Source: an uncultured Pseudomonadota bacterium (lineage in GTDB: Bacteria > Pseudomonadota > Alphaproteobacteria > RF32 > CAG-239). Taken from it: DNA of 64,000 nt. The stretch is from positions 1-64,000 of the forward strand of contig CABUUO010000004.1 of NCBI GenBank assembly GCA_902494875.1. Reading direction: 5' to 3'. Under the pieces are notes generated by a model. It searched no databases. It saw nothing but the letters and a program-made list of their open reading frames with translations, and was not told the origin of the DNA. The position numbers and the translations under genes were made by a program. Below, one piece after another: positions 1 to 8,823 of this stretch (position 1 is the stretch's first letter; every line of letters begins with the position of its first letter).

Positions 1-443
1 ATAATGCACCTCATAAATAATTAGAACTAAAGCCTGGATATATTATGCCACGCGCCGCGAAGAAATACAACAATAAATTGCCGTCAGAATAGCAATTTTC
101 ACAAAAATGTTACAAGAAAACACAAAATATTATGTATTTATCCGGCCGACATTTGTCGAACTTTTGGCCTTTGACCTTTCTATTTAAAAGGTGAAAGAGG
201 AGCAAGTCCATAAACTTCAACCCCTCTTTCTATAATTAAACTTATGTGGACGTCTCTTGAATACAATATTCAACAGAAAATCCCCAGTTTAACTATACAG
301 TAAAAATAGTGGCCGTTTTGCATTTTTAAACCGAAACTTTAGTTTTGCTTCTGAAAAAGCTTTACTTTACGGGTGGTGCCGCATATTATCCGGAATGAAA
401 TTTTATTATGAATTTTTGAACATTATTATTAAAACTAAAATAT
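1..443. other. Intergenic stretch without a recognisable gene
   Basis: No reading frame of convincing length, RNA gene or terminator was found here on either strand. The DNA is AT-rich. One 15-codon frame starting with ATG at 45 is too short and has no ribosome binding site. The 3' part probably holds the promoter for the gene at 444, but I cannot assign boxes with confidence. Confidence 0.5.
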
Positions 444-749
444 ATGAATAAAGAAGAAGTATTGAGACGACTGCGGCGTAATCCGAAACAAACAGTTCCG
501 CGCAGTATGAAATTGCTGAAGAAATGCATGGAAGCCTGGTGTCTTGATGATAATCCGCCTTTTTCTCCGCAGGAATTGTATCAAACCTGCGCAGATTTGG
601 CCGCGCAAGACGGTAAAAATGCCTTTATGCGGGCGGTGATTTGTCTTTGTCGGGAACAGAAGCCTTACGCGGATAAATTTGCGCTTCTGGCTGAAAAAGA
701 ACCGCAGGCGCCTTGGTGTCGGGAGTTGTATTTCCGCCCCAAAACTTGA
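444..749 (+). CDS. Hypothetical 101-residue protein
   Basis: A 101-residue soluble protein rich in Arg/Lys at the N-terminus (residues 1-27) and containing five Cys. It has no signal peptide, membrane segment or motif I recognise. The start is the first ATG, but there is no clear Shine-Dalgarno sequence before it. A strong hairpin/T-run terminator follows the stop directly, which supports a real monocistronic gene. Codon use looks like the housekeeping genes of the window. Function unknown. Confidence 0.6.
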   Translation: MNKEEVLRRLRRNPKQTVPRSMKLLKKCMEAWCLDDNPPFSPQELYQTCADLAAQDGKNAFMRAVICLCREQKPYADKFALLAEKEPQAPWCRELYFRPKT

Positions 750-761
750 TATCTCGTTTCT

Positions 762-786
762 AAAGGCCGGTTGTCCGGCCTTTTTT
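762..786 (+). terminator. Rho-independent terminator
   Basis: Stem AAAGGCCGG / CCGGCC with a TTGT loop and a following T run, 13 bases after the stop of the 101-residue ORF. Confidence 0.85.
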
Positions 787-817
787 GTTGGATGAGATTC
801 TAATCCGCAGACAGGCG

Positions 818-896
818 AAAAGGGACTTTATAAAATAAAATCCCTTTTCTGATTAGACTTCTATTCTTCATTATTAAAATCGTGAAGTTTTAATAA
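818..896. other. Two imperfect hairpins in an intergenic gap
   Basis: The gap between 787 and 1066 holds two inverted repeats: AAAAGGGA...TCCCTTTT (818-848) and TTATTAAAA...TTTTAATAA (871-896). The first may be a weak terminator; the second has only A/T pairs in the stem. I see no yybP-ykoY-like structure, which might be expected before a Mn exporter, so these are recorded as structure without an assigned role. Confidence 0.4.
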
Positions 897-1066
897 TAAA
901 TCATCTCCGCCTAACTGTTTTATATTTAATTTCATCTTTTCGGATTTCACGTTAATCTTTGGTTCTATTTTGGTTCAAATACGGATTTTGTAAATTTAAT
1001 CTCGACTTTTAAGAGCTTTTTATTTATGGTAAATACAGTTGATACGAAAATTATGGAGAAACGCTG

Positions 1067-1255
1067 ATGGATAAAAAGAAAAAAATAGTTGCCCTGATCG
1101 GAATGGTTATTGGTGCGGTTTTTTTAATTCTTGGTTTTAAGGGCATGTATGATAAGGCGGCTTCTAAGGGTGTGACGATGGAAGAAGCTGCTGCCGCCGT
1201 TGAGGCGGAAACGGCCAATACGGTATCCGCTGACCCGCTTGACAATATAAGATAG
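1067..1255 (+). CDS. Small single-span membrane protein (62 aa)
   Basis: A 62-residue protein with a Lys-rich start (MDKKKK), one hydrophobic segment at about residues 8-26 and an Ala/Glu-rich tail that is probably amphipathic. GGAG precedes the ATG at good distance. It lies 50 bases before the mntP-like gene on the same strand with no terminator between, so the two may be co-transcribed. Function unknown. The opposite frame is also open but has no start support. Confidence 0.65.
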   Translation: MDKKKKIVALIGMVIGAVFLILGFKGMYDKAASKGVTMEEAAAAVEAETANTVSADPLDNIR

Positions 1256-1305
1256 TTTTTTATCTTCTCCTTCTCTTAAACTGAACGCTCTTAAAAAGGT
1301 TTGGA

Positions 1306-1866
1306 ATGGATTTTGCTGATGTTTTTTTGCTGGCGCTTGCCTTATCCGTAGACGCCGCCGTCGTTTCGTTTTCCTATGGGTTGATTACCAAAAAAAACCG
1401 TCTGCGGAATGCGTTTCTTTTAGCGTTGTTTACCGGCGCCGGACAGTTTTTTATGCCGCTGGTCGGTTGGATCGGCACCGAAAGCGTTAGTCGTTATATT
1501 GCGCATTATGACCATTGGATTTCATTTCTGGTCTTTTTATATCTCGGCCTCAACATCATTAATCAATCCTTGAAAGACGAAGACCATAAAAAACCGCTGG
1601 AAAAATTGTCAGGGAAAACATTGTTTTTTATCGGCATTGCCACCAGCATTGATGCCTGTGCCGCCGGCGTCACACTTTATTTTATCAAAACGCCGATTCT
1701 CATTGCTGCAACCGTTATCGGCGGCATTACTTTTATCAATTCTTTTGCCGGTTTCTTTTCCTGCTGTCTTTTGAAAAAAATTCCCACCCGCTGCATTGAA
1801 ATATTTTCCGGCGTAATATTAATTTTGCTGGGCTGCAAAGTTCTTTACGAACATTTATCAGTCTAG
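1306..1866 (+). CDS. mntP: MntP-like manganese efflux pump
   Basis: A 186-residue protein with six predicted membrane helices in two repeats, as in the MntP (DUF204) family, which exports Mn(II) from the cytoplasm. Each repeat carries the family's helix motif with a conserved Asp: ALSVDAAVVS near the N-terminus and ATSIDACAAG at about residue 108. Family length is usually 180-190, so it is full length. No Mn riboswitch is visible upstream, where family members often have one. The 3' end overlaps the convergent RHH gene by 4 bases. The substrate is inferred from family membership. Confidence 0.8.
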   Translation: MDFADVFLLALALSVDAAVVSFSYGLITKKNRLRNAFLLALFTGAGQFFMPLVGWIGTESVSRYIAHYDHWISFLVFLYLGLNIINQSLKDEDHKKPLEKLSGKTLFFIGIATSIDACAAGVTLYFIKTPILIAATVIGGITFINSFAGFFSCCLLKKIPTRCIEIFSGVILILLGCKVLYEHLSV

Positions 1867-2147
1867 TGGGAAATATATTTAATCGTTTGAATGATGTTGT
1901 TGTGAACCGGCACGTTTCTTCGCGGTCGGTTCGCCGCATTTCTGAAATACTGCACCATAAACAGTCTGGTAGAATAAGCCAGTCCAAACTCCTTGTCTTT
2001 ATCGCCCTCAATTTTTTCAATAAGTTTATTCCGGCTGATGTTTTCCCTTTCACAGATTTCATCTAAAGCTTCCCATTCAATCGTGCATAAACGCATACTT
2101 GTGCGTCTTTTATTGATTGAGATAATCTTATTCACTAATTTAGGCAT
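1863..2147 (-). CDS. Ribbon-helix-helix domain protein
   Basis: About 94 residues from the ATG at 2147. A longer frame opens at a TTG at 2213 but has poorer support; AGGA lies about 10 bases before the chosen ATG. The central part, TSMRLCTIEWEALDEICERE followed by an 'isRNKLIEKIE' helix, fits the alphaproteobacterial RHH_4 family of small DNA-binding regulators: a short beta strand with MRL, then two helices. The later segment LAYSTRLFMVQYFR matches the conserved C-terminal helix of that family. The basic tail NRPRRN may touch DNA. Target genes are unknown. It is convergent with mntP. Confidence 0.75.
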   Translation of the reverse strand: MPKLVNKIISINKRRTSMRLCTIEWEALDEICERENISRNKLIEKIEGDKDKEFGLAYSTRLFMVQYFRNAANRPRRNVPVHNNIIQTIKYISH

Positions 2148-2281
2148 CGGTGTAATATCCTGATAAATTGTTTCAGTATAAATACTAATATAACAAATTT
2201 TAGGATATTGCAACCTTAAATATTATATTATAAATTGGTGTATACTATTAGATACATTATTATGTAAAAATGTTTAACATA

Positions 2282-3019
2282 TTATATCTTTTTCCAGCGA
2301 AACTTCAATCTGGCCAGCTCTCTGTTGTCGGTTGTGGATTTTATTTCATGAATACTGTTTTCTCCGTCATTTTGGCTTTCAATGTAAATGCTTTCGCCAA
2401 ACAGAGCCTCTTTTTTAAAAGCAATTTCAATTTCCCGAGGTTGATGTTGGTTTCTGAATTCTCCGTTGACGGCTTCACTGGCCCACAACAGATATATGGC
2501 ATTGTTAACGTGATTGTTGATATCTATATCGTCAAAACGTATTTTAAATTCGGTTTTGCTTTCAACCGAAGAGATGTCCTCAATTTTGGGAAACTCAGTT
2601 TCAATGGCGCGCTCGGGAATAACCTGATATTCGGGAAGATTATCCCGCAGGGCAACGGGGCGTTTCTTGGCAAAGTTTATCAAAATCCATTGACTAGAGG
2701 CTTGAATAATTTTGTTTCCGTTTTCATCATAAACCAGAAAATCACGATAGGCTCCCAACTTTTTCTCCACGGCCGGCCAGGATACCACGGTGATTTTTTG
2801 ATGAAGTTTGGGATAGTTGTTGATAATAATGTGATAATTTGCACCGACCCAAGCCAGTCCCCGCTCTCTGCAAAAGTCCAGACCCAAACCGATTTCAGCC
2901 GCATTGCTGTCAGCAATGTCCTGAAAAATATTCATCAGGGTGACCAGCCGCAAACAACCGTGCTTGTCACATTCGTAACTGCGGACCACATAATCTTTAC
3001 AGGCTTTTTGAGGTATCAT
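2282..3019 (-). CDS. Acyl-ACP thioesterase family protein
   Basis: A 245-residue double hotdog protein of the FatA/FatB-like family (PF01643), which hydrolyses acyl-ACP to release fatty acid. The N-terminal hotdog begins with RSYECDKHGCLRLVTLMN. The second hotdog carries DIDINNHVNNAIYLLWASEA, whose N-x-H arrangement is the catalytic signature of this family. Length is typical of bacterial members. The ATG follows a good AGGAG. Its start lies inside the end of the upstream RNase J-like gene (23-base overlap), so the two are probably translated from one mRNA. Substrate chain length cannot be read from the sequence. Confidence 0.85.
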   Translation of the reverse strand: MIPQKACKDYVVRSYECDKHGCLRLVTLMNIFQDIADSNAAEIGLGLDFCRERGLAWVGANYHIIINNYPKLHQKITVVSWPAVEKKLGAYRDFLVYDENGNKIIQASSQWILINFAKKRPVALRDNLPEYQVIPERAIETEFPKIEDISSVESKTEFKIRFDDIDINNHVNNAIYLLWASEAVNGEFRNQHQPREIEIAFKKEALFGESIYIESQNDGENSIHEIKSTTDNRELARLKFRWKKI

Positions 3020-4523
3020 TTTCCTGCTCCTTTTTTTCTTTGCGTAAATGGAGAAACATCTTAAATTTATTTTTGCACCGGCGGGAACTGATGGTGCGTT
3101 TTAGAAATCCCTCGCCGGAAGTGGGCTTTTGCTTTACTTCCGTAAAATAAGCATAACCGGCATTGTAACTTACTACCAGCCACAGGGACGGGTTTTTCTT
3201 AACCTGTATGCATTTGCCGTTTTCCAGACGATAAATTTCATTGTTTGACGGCGTATTCTCCAACAGTTTCATCCCGATGAACTCCGAAAGTTCCCGAAAG
3301 TTATCGATGACAAATACCGGACAGTGGGTCGGAATAAAAGTCGGTTGGCATAAAATGGAATTCAGATATTCATAATCGCCCAGAAAGCCGTGTCCAAACC
3401 CCTGCAACACGGGTTCCTCGTCAACGCTGACAAACTTTATGTTATGAGAGTTCAACTGCCCTTTCAGCGGATTAAAAAAGGTTTTGGCGGTAACAATTCC
3501 GAAACTGTCGCGGCTGCTGGCATCAAAAGCCAACGAAATGTGATTATAGGTTCCGATGACGGCATAGTTGCTGTCAAGTTCCTTAATTTCATCCCGGTCA
3601 TGGGTATAAATGACCTTAATGCGGTCCCCTGCCAGCTGGGTAAAAGAAATGCCATATTCGATAATTCTTTTCAGATAACTGTAAAAATCGGGATTTCCGA
3701 AGAAGACGACGTTTTTTTTCATCTTCAGCGCCGCCAGAAAGGCAATGATATACATTTCCGGGTGCGTGGGATATACTGGAATGAATATTTTGCCTTTGCG
3801 GGCTTTTTTTATCAGTGAAACCAGCTTTTTAAAAGTGCTGACTTCTTTTACAGCAAAACCGTCATCGGGAATACCGTAAAAATCAGCCACGACAAAATCA
3901 ATTTCCTGCCGACGTTCCTTGATTCTTTTCAAATTGGTCGGTTTTCTGAAATAGGTGCTGGCATCTATTTTCATGTCTCCGGTATGATAAACCGTAGCGA
4001 ATGAAGATTGGATAATAAAACCGAAACTGTCAAAACAGGTATGAGACGCGGCAACAACCTCAATTTCCAGCGAACCGATCTTAATGACGTCTCCGTCGTT
4101 AATGATCACGTAATCCGGGCGGTAAAGCTTGTCAATTCCAAACTGTTCATACAGATCTTCCAGAATCATCCGGGTATATTTGCCGCCGTAAAGTGTCGGA
4201 AGGCGGTAACCTGCCTTGAGATAATGCGGGATTCCGTTCAAATGATCGGGATGAGAATGGGTTAAAAAAACGGCTTCGGCCGTAACAAATTCTCTACCCA
4301 ACAGGTTCCTAATGTCCGGAACCGCCGCGCTGGAGTTTGCTACGCCCAAAGCCTGATAGTTGTCAAATTTGCCAATATCGACAATGACGGTCGTCTGTTG
4401 CAGTTTGTTCTTCTTGGCATATACAATGTCTGTATATTGATAACAGTGTCCGCTGATCTGGTCTATGTTATTGCCGCCCAGAGGCTGCCAATAAAATCCG
4501 GCATTTTCCCAATATTCAGACAT
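2997..4523 (-). CDS. RNase J-like metallo-beta-lactamase-fold hydrolase
   Basis: A 508-residue protein of the MBL fold. Metal ligands are visible: THSHPDHLNG (the HxHxDH motif, about residue 88), ASHTCFDSFG, and YHTGDMKID with the bridging Asp. The C-terminal part holds HGFLGDYEYL and IPTHCP, at the places where RNase J/CPSF-type beta-CASP nucleases have their motifs. Length is close to RNase J (about 550) but the classical RNase J N-terminus is missing, so it is a divergent relative. A role in RNA processing is an inference. It forms an overlapping pair with the thioesterase gene. The Lys/Arg-rich tail after residue 465 is not part of the fold. Confidence 0.7.
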   Translation of the reverse strand: MSEYWENAGFYWQPLGGNNIDQISGHCYQYTDIVYAKKNKLQQTTVIVDIGKFDNYQALGVANSSAAVPDIRNLLGREFVTAEAVFLTHSHPDHLNGIPHYLKAGYRLPTLYGGKYTRMILEDLYEQFGIDKLYRPDYVIINDGDVIKIGSLEIEVVAASHTCFDSFGFIIQSSFATVYHTGDMKIDASTYFRKPTNLKRIKERRQEIDFVVADFYGIPDDGFAVKEVSTFKKLVSLIKKARKGKIFIPVYPTHPEMYIIAFLAALKMKKNVVFFGNPDFYSYLKRIIEYGISFTQLAGDRIKVIYTHDRDEIKELDSNYAVIGTYNHISLAFDASSRDSFGIVTAKTFFNPLKGQLNSHNIKFVSVDEEPVLQGFGHGFLGDYEYLNSILCQPTFIPTHCPVFVIDNFRELSEFIGMKLLENTPSNNEIYRLENGKCIQVKKNPSLWLVVSYNAGYAYFTEVKQKPTSGEGFLKRTISSRRCKNKFKMFLHLRKEKKEQENDTSKSL

Positions 4524-4554
4524 AAGTTTTTATAATGACCCGATAAAAAATAAA

Positions 4555-5298
4555 TTATTTATTTTTCATGCGCCATTCTGCAAGTTTTGCCTCTCTCCAC
4601 TGATTAGCGTCAGCATAAGCTCTTTTGGCTGACTTGGTGTCTTTTTTTGCATATTTGGACGCAGATGTTTCAGCCTTTGCGGCCTTAACCTTATTCTGCT
4701 CTCCAAATAAGGATTTATCAAGGTTATTTTGAGCTTGTTTAACAAGTTCATACGCGCTTACAATTTTTTTCTTGTACCTCAATGCCTTGGTCGGAACGCT
4801 GGAGTGGTAAGCCATAGCAGCTTTAATCCAGTCCCGGTCATTGTTTTTATATAGCTTTTTCAAGAATTTTGCAGCGTATTCGGCATTTTTCTGCGGATCA
4901 AAAGCCTCTTCTACGCTTTTGAAAGCATCCGGATGATAAGCCAGATTAATCTGCATACAGCCGACATCTATGCTTTTAACGCCTTGCGCCTGCAGTTTTT
5001 TCACTTCTCGTACTGCTTCGGCTTTGGTGCTGAAATAGCGGCCCTTACCCTGTGCGTTAACCGTCCACGGCCAAGCATTTTTCTGCTTTTTTTCGGCGTT
5101 CCAACGACCGGCTTCCACGCTGGAAATTGTTGTCAGCATATGTTTTTTGATCTGATATACTTTTTCCATTTTTTGAGTGGCATTAATACAAACCATGGAG
5201 TCATCAATGATTTCATTGTACGCCTTGGCTTGTACGGGCTGAACTAACATCAGCAATACTAAAAAAAACATTAAATTTTTTGATACGCTAAAACGCAT
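4555..5298 (-). CDS. Lytic transglycosylase-like SLT-domain protein
   Basis: A 247-residue exported protein. Residues 1-24 form a signal peptide (hydrophobic LMFFLVLLMLVQP, then AKA). The mature part has the lysozyme-like transglycosylase fold: SSVEAGRW with the probable catalytic Glu at about residue 62, then VGCMQINLAYHP and AMAYHSS, matching the GxMQin and AYN-type motifs. Such enzymes cut the MurNAc-GlcNAc bond of peptidoglycan in the periplasm. The C-terminal 60 residues are Lys/Ala-rich and probably disordered. It has its own promoter region of about 230 bases upstream and no operon partner. Confidence 0.8.
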   Translation of the reverse strand: MRFSVSKNLMFFLVLLMLVQPVQAKAYNEIIDDSMVCINATQKMEKVYQIKKHMLTTISSVEAGRWNAEKKQKNAWPWTVNAQGKGRYFSTKAEAVREVKKLQAQGVKSIDVGCMQINLAYHPDAFKSVEEAFDPQKNAEYAAKFLKKLYKNNDRDWIKAAMAYHSSVPTKALRYKKKIVSAYELVKQAQNNLDKSLFGEQNKVKAAKAETSASKYAKKDTKSAKRAYADANQWREAKLAEWRMKNK

Positions 5299-5529
5299 CC
5301 CTCTGTTCCCTCAAAATGCCACAAACATCCCTTATGCAACAAATGTGCCAATTTCAGTTTGCTTAACGGCTGAATAAATTAAAGAATAAATTTTGAGGTT
5401 GGTTAACTTAAACTAAAACTCCAATATTGTTAAAACCACTAACAATCTTGTCATAAATTAAAACAAAGCTTTGGTACCTTTAATAAAATATAACTTCCAA
5501 AGCTAAAAACAAGAGGGATTATAGCATAG

Positions 5530-6417
5530 TTATTTTTTAAAATCTAGTAAAAATTTGCCGAGTTCGACAATAGACTCGCAAATGTGGGAGCTAACTTTTT
5601 GAAAACGTGAATTTTTTTTATACACATTTTCGTCCATATAAATACTGCGGTTTATCTCCAGCTGCAAAGTGAAAATGTTTTTTCGCGGCTGACAGTAGTT
5701 GAAAGTGATAAATGCGCCGGCATAAGGGCGGTTAAACTCGACCCGATAGTCATTTTCGGCCAATTTCTTACCAAAAAACTCCGACATCGCCGGCGGGCAG
5801 CTCTCGTCAAATAAAGTGCATACGCAAAATTCGACCGGTTTGGCTTCATTCATGATGTTACAGATTTTTGAAGGCATGGAATGACAGTCGACCAGCAGAC
5901 AATAGCCGAATTTTTTATGGCACTTGTCAACGAGTTGTTTCAGTTTTTTATGATAAGGGTCGTAAACGTTTTTAATCCGTTCCATGGCTTCTTTATATGA
6001 AATAAGGCCGTCATAAATCGGTTTATTCTGCGAAACAATGCGGTGGATGACGCCGAGGCCGACGCGGCATCTGCGGCTGCCGATCAGATCCTGCGGCTTT
6101 TTACGGTCAAAATACATAGTCTCGTCAATTTCAATTTTATCGCGGTTAACATCAACAAAGGTGCGGGGAATGTTCATGGCAATCATCGGAATGCCGGCAT
6201 CGCTGGCGCCTTTGATGATTTCGTCGACAAAACAGTCTTCGGATGAGCGCAGCTCATGTTCGCTCAAAGCGCTGTTGGCCAAAAACTCGGGCGGAAACGT
6301 TTTCCCGCTGTGGGGTGAAGACAAAACAATCGGATAAAGCAGTTCTTTGGTGTTATATTCCTCAAAGATCGGCAGCTTTTTATAGTTGACCTTAAAATCT
6401 ATATGTTTTTCCGACAC
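5530..6417 (-). CDS. N-formylglutamate amidohydrolase family protein
   Basis: A 295-residue protein of the N-formylglutamate amidohydrolase family (PF05013), Zn-dependent hydrolases that remove formate from N-formyl-L-glutamate in histidine breakdown. Visible signatures: LSSPHSGKTFPPEF near the N-terminus, DVNRD, and LVDCHSMPS at about residue 175, with probable metal-binding His. The start is a GTG at 6417, preceded by AAAGGG; no ATG lies nearby in frame. No other hut gene is in the window, so the substrate is uncertain; many alphaproteobacteria keep stand-alone paralogues. Confidence 0.8.
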   Translation of the reverse strand: MSEKHIDFKVNYKKLPIFEEYNTKELLYPIVLSSPHSGKTFPPEFLANSALSEHELRSSEDCFVDEIIKGASDAGIPMIAMNIPRTFVDVNRDKIEIDETMYFDRKKPQDLIGSRRCRVGLGVIHRIVSQNKPIYDGLISYKEAMERIKNVYDPYHKKLKQLVDKCHKKFGYCLLVDCHSMPSKICNIMNEAKPVEFCVCTLFDESCPPAMSEFFGKKLAENDYRVEFNRPYAGAFITFNYCQPRKNIFTLQLEINRSIYMDENVYKKNSRFQKVSSHICESIVELGKFLLDFKK

Positions 6418-6524
6418 GATTCGTTAGCCCTTTCATAACTAATGGTGAGATTATAATCTGAAAATACTTAACTATTTAATAATAAGCATTGATTTTTTTT
6501 GCCCAAGATGTTCGGAGAAATAAA

Positions 6525-6644
6525 ATGTCGAAATCATGGATTGTATTTTTTCTGCTTTTGGTATTGGGAATTTTGGCTTTTATCGTCAGTGATAATCAGT
6601 CTAACCTGCATATAGAGTCTTCAGTACCGGCAGAGATAAAATAA
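6525..6644 (+). CDS. 39-residue single-span membrane peptide
   Basis: A short frame of 39 codons plus stop. GGAG sits 7 bases before the ATG. The peptide starts MSKSW, has one strong hydrophobic helix (about residues 5-22, IVFFLLLVLGILAFIV) and a short polar tail. The combination of a good ribosome binding site and a clean membrane helix supports a real small gene. It lies just before tRNA-Val. Function unknown. Confidence 0.55.
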   Translation: MSKSWIVFFLLLVLGILAFIVSDNQSNLHIESSVPAEIK

Positions 6645-6718
6645 ATTTTGCAAATATGAAAAAAACTCTTGCCAAATTAAAGCGGATAAGTTAAATAAAT
6701 AATCACTTTGGTATGTTT

Positions 6719-6793
<75 letters not shown>

Positions 6794-6801
6794 ATAAAAA
6801 A

Positions 6802-6831
6802 ACAGCCGGCCTTGTGTCGGCTGTTTTTTTA
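6802..6831 (+). terminator. Terminator of tRNA-Val
   Basis: Stem ACAGCCG / CGGCTGT followed by seven or more T, directly after the tRNA. Confidence 0.9.
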
Positions 6832-6847
6832 TTGAAGGTAATTAAGC

Positions 6848-6876
6848 ACAAGGATCGAACTTGTGAAACAAGTTCG
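6848..6876. repeat. Inverted copy of the tRNA-Val T arm, within a hairpin
   Basis: Bases 6848-6865 (ACAAGGATCGAACTTGTG) are the exact reverse complement of tRNA-Val bases 6765-6782. The last part also forms a perfect 9-bp hairpin with the next bases: CGAACTTGT-GAA-ACAAGTTCG (6856-6876). This may be a scar of an element that once used the tRNA as an attachment site. No integrase or cargo is present next to it. Confidence 0.6.
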
Positions 6877-7062
6877 AAGCGGATAGTTGCGGAAAGCTGA
6901 CTGATAAAAGATGTCCGATTTAGATTGACAGGTCAGAGCAACTATGTTACCGCAAAAAAAGACAAAGTCTTATTATGCGATATTACTGTTATCTTTTCAG
7001 AATGTAATGCATAATGATTTTAGGTGATATTTAGAAATTTTATTAACTTAAATCCAAACATT

Positions 7063-7932
7063 ATGAACACTCAGGAAAAACTGGCCGTTATTGAGGCCGT
7101 AATTGACGCAGTGGCGCTGGAGCAAAACGAAAAGGTTGAATTCCTTCAAAGTCTGGTTCAAAAGTTCGAAGTGCCGCTATGGGATGTTTATCCGGCCTAT
7201 AAACAGCAGGTAAACAAATTTTTCCAAGAGACGGACGGTCTGTCGGACATTGCGGAGCCCGCAGCTCAACCGCAGAATACCGATGTTCCCGTCTCAATAT
7301 CGGAAGATGTTCCGCGCAGTCGGAGCGTTAAGACCGGTAAACCGGTAAAATTGAACAAAAACGGTCAGCCGCGCAAACCGTATACTCGTCGCAAAAAAGA
7401 TGAAGACACGGCGGCCGCCGCCTCAAAAGATGTTGTCGCTGCGGACAAAACTGTTGCTCCGCTGGTCGAAAATAGCCTTTCAGCGGAACGTGACTATCGG
7501 GTTTTGACCAGCAATCAGGATGATCTGGGATGGAAAGTACTGTACCAGAATCCCAATAATGCCAAAGGGCTTTTCATCAGTACTAAAGTATGCCCCAATT
7601 GTAAAGCTGTGGGCGTGGCTGTTCCTTATCCTAACGGCAGCAGTTGTTTTGCCGTGGCGCTTTTTGCCGAGACCAAGCTTCTGTCTTCAAAAGAAGCCGC
7701 CGCTCTTGCCAAAAAGTTGCCCAAGTTTCACGGAATGAATTGGGAGGTAATGACCGGAAAACATCAGGCTGCTTTAGACGCTGTCCGAACCCCCTTAAAT
7801 CGGATTTTGGACCGGTTTCACGGAACGCCTGTCGGTGAAAAATACCTGACGCTTCCTTACGATGCCGCACAAAACAGTCGCAAGGCACGTTTTGTCATTG
7901 AACTGCCCGGTATCGTGTTTAACGGTGAGTGA
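7063..7932 (+). CDS. Hypothetical 289-residue protein with basic central linker
   Basis: The frame is open from a GTG at 7024, but MNTQEKLAVIEAVIDAV from the ATG at 7063 looks like the natural start. Three parts are visible: a helical N-terminal domain (about residues 1-55), a low-complexity linker with the basic stretch KPVKLNKNGQPRKPYTRRKK, which resembles an AT-hook or nucleic-acid-binding tail, and a C-terminal domain (from about residue 140) with CPNCKAVG and a final beta-rich stretch. The single CxxC is not enough to claim a zinc ribbon. I do not recognise the family. A strong terminator follows the stop. Confidence 0.6.
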   Translation: MNTQEKLAVIEAVIDAVALEQNEKVEFLQSLVQKFEVPLWDVYPAYKQQVNKFFQETDGLSDIAEPAAQPQNTDVPVSISEDVPRSRSVKTGKPVKLNKNGQPRKPYTRRKKDEDTAAAASKDVVAADKTVAPLVENSLSAERDYRVLTSNQDDLGWKVLYQNPNNAKGLFISTKVCPNCKAVGVAVPYPNGSSCFAVALFAETKLLSSKEAAALAKKLPKFHGMNWEVMTGKHQAALDAVRTPLNRILDRFHGTPVGEKYLTLPYDAAQNSRKARFVIELPGIVFNGE

Positions 7933-7950
7933 CTTTGCATTAATCTGAAA

Positions 7951-7979
7951 AAAAAGCACCCGTACGGGTGCTTTTTTTG
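7951..7979. terminator. Bidirectional terminator between convergent genes
   Basis: Perfect 18-base palindrome AGCACCCGTACGGGTGCT (7955-7972) flanked by A and T runs. It can serve the + strand gene ending at 7932 and the - strand gene ending at 7980. Confidence 0.9.
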
Positions 7980-8660
7980 CTATGACTGTTTGTTTTTAAG
8001 CAGTAAATGATACTGCCATAAAATAATAAAAGCAGTTAAAGGAAGAAAAATTTCACTGCTTTCTTCAAGCAGAGACCATATTTCAATCTGCTCTCTGGGC
8101 AAAGATACTCCGTCATGGGCATGACGCCAGTTTCCGGGGAAACGGTCTGCAAATTTTGCAAAAACCAAGTCACAGCATAAAACTGCCGTCGACCAGGTAA
8201 CGGTGTTCATCTTAAAAAATGAAGTAACCAGATGTCTGGTATATTTAACGGCCAGATAAATAATCATTCCGAACACCAACAGCAAAACAATGCCGAAAAC
8301 AATTTTTTCATACAACGGATTCGCCGGATTCAAAAAGAACTTTGATTTAAAAGGCGTTGTATCGGTTGAAGACAAATGATGTTGAATACCGGCTTCACGC
8401 AATAAGGCGCAGACTGACAGCAAAAAATAAATCAACCAGTCTGTTTTGGCACCGGTTCCTTTATAGTCGCGGTAAAAATATATCAGTCCGCACAACAAAA
8501 CGGCATAACCGCAATATGTAGCGATATCAATAATTTCGCCGTCTTCGGTAATGGCATATTTCTGTTCGGGAAAAAACAGTAAGACGACTGCCAGAATCGT
8601 ACCCCAGGCAATCAGAAAAAACAACGGGGTAAATAAAGGGGATAAAAAAGCTTTTTTCAT
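7980..8660 (-). CDS. Multi-span inner membrane protein, unknown function
   Basis: A 226-residue protein with about six hydrophobic helices (roughly residues 10-30, 47-63, 75-86, 118-140, 155-168 and 200-220). Between helices 3 and 4 it has a polar loop with HHLSSTDTTPFKSKF, and near the C-terminus HAHDGVSLPREQ followed by EESSE. Conserved-looking His, Asp and Glu in loops could be functional, but I do not recognise the family. It is monocistronic, with a bidirectional terminator at its 3' end. Confidence 0.65.
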   Translation of the reverse strand: MKKAFLSPLFTPLFFLIAWGTILAVVLLFFPEQKYAITEDGEIIDIATYCGYAVLLCGLIYFYRDYKGTGAKTDWLIYFLLSVCALLREAGIQHHLSSTDTTPFKSKFFLNPANPLYEKIVFGIVLLLVFGMIIYLAVKYTRHLVTSFFKMNTVTWSTAVLCCDLVFAKFADRFPGNWRHAHDGVSLPREQIEIWSLLEESSEIFLPLTAFIILWQYHLLLKNKQS

Positions 8661-8823
8661 ACTTTCACTCTCTTTGGACGGATTGTTATAATTTTTCCTT
8701 ATACCCTATAAAATCTTATATCGCTAAATTTTTTTGAGCGGAAGTGGATAAAGTGGTATGTTAAACATTTGTTATCAAACTTGCCTTAATGATAAATGAG
8801 AGAAATAAATTTGAAAGGTTCAA

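Noticed and set aside
1256..1305. Mn-sensing yybP-ykoY-type riboswitch before mntP
   Set aside because: The gap is only 50 bases and neither it nor the 280 bases before the small upstream gene shows the conserved loops.
1736..2062. Minus-strand frame opposite the mntP 3' end and the RHH gene
   Set aside because: It overlaps two better-supported genes in another frame, has no ribosome binding site and reads as an antisense shadow.
2270..3064. 264-codon plus-strand frame across the thioesterase
   Set aside because: It is the antisense frame of the thioesterase gene, which has a recognised family, a good ribosome binding site and catalytic motifs.
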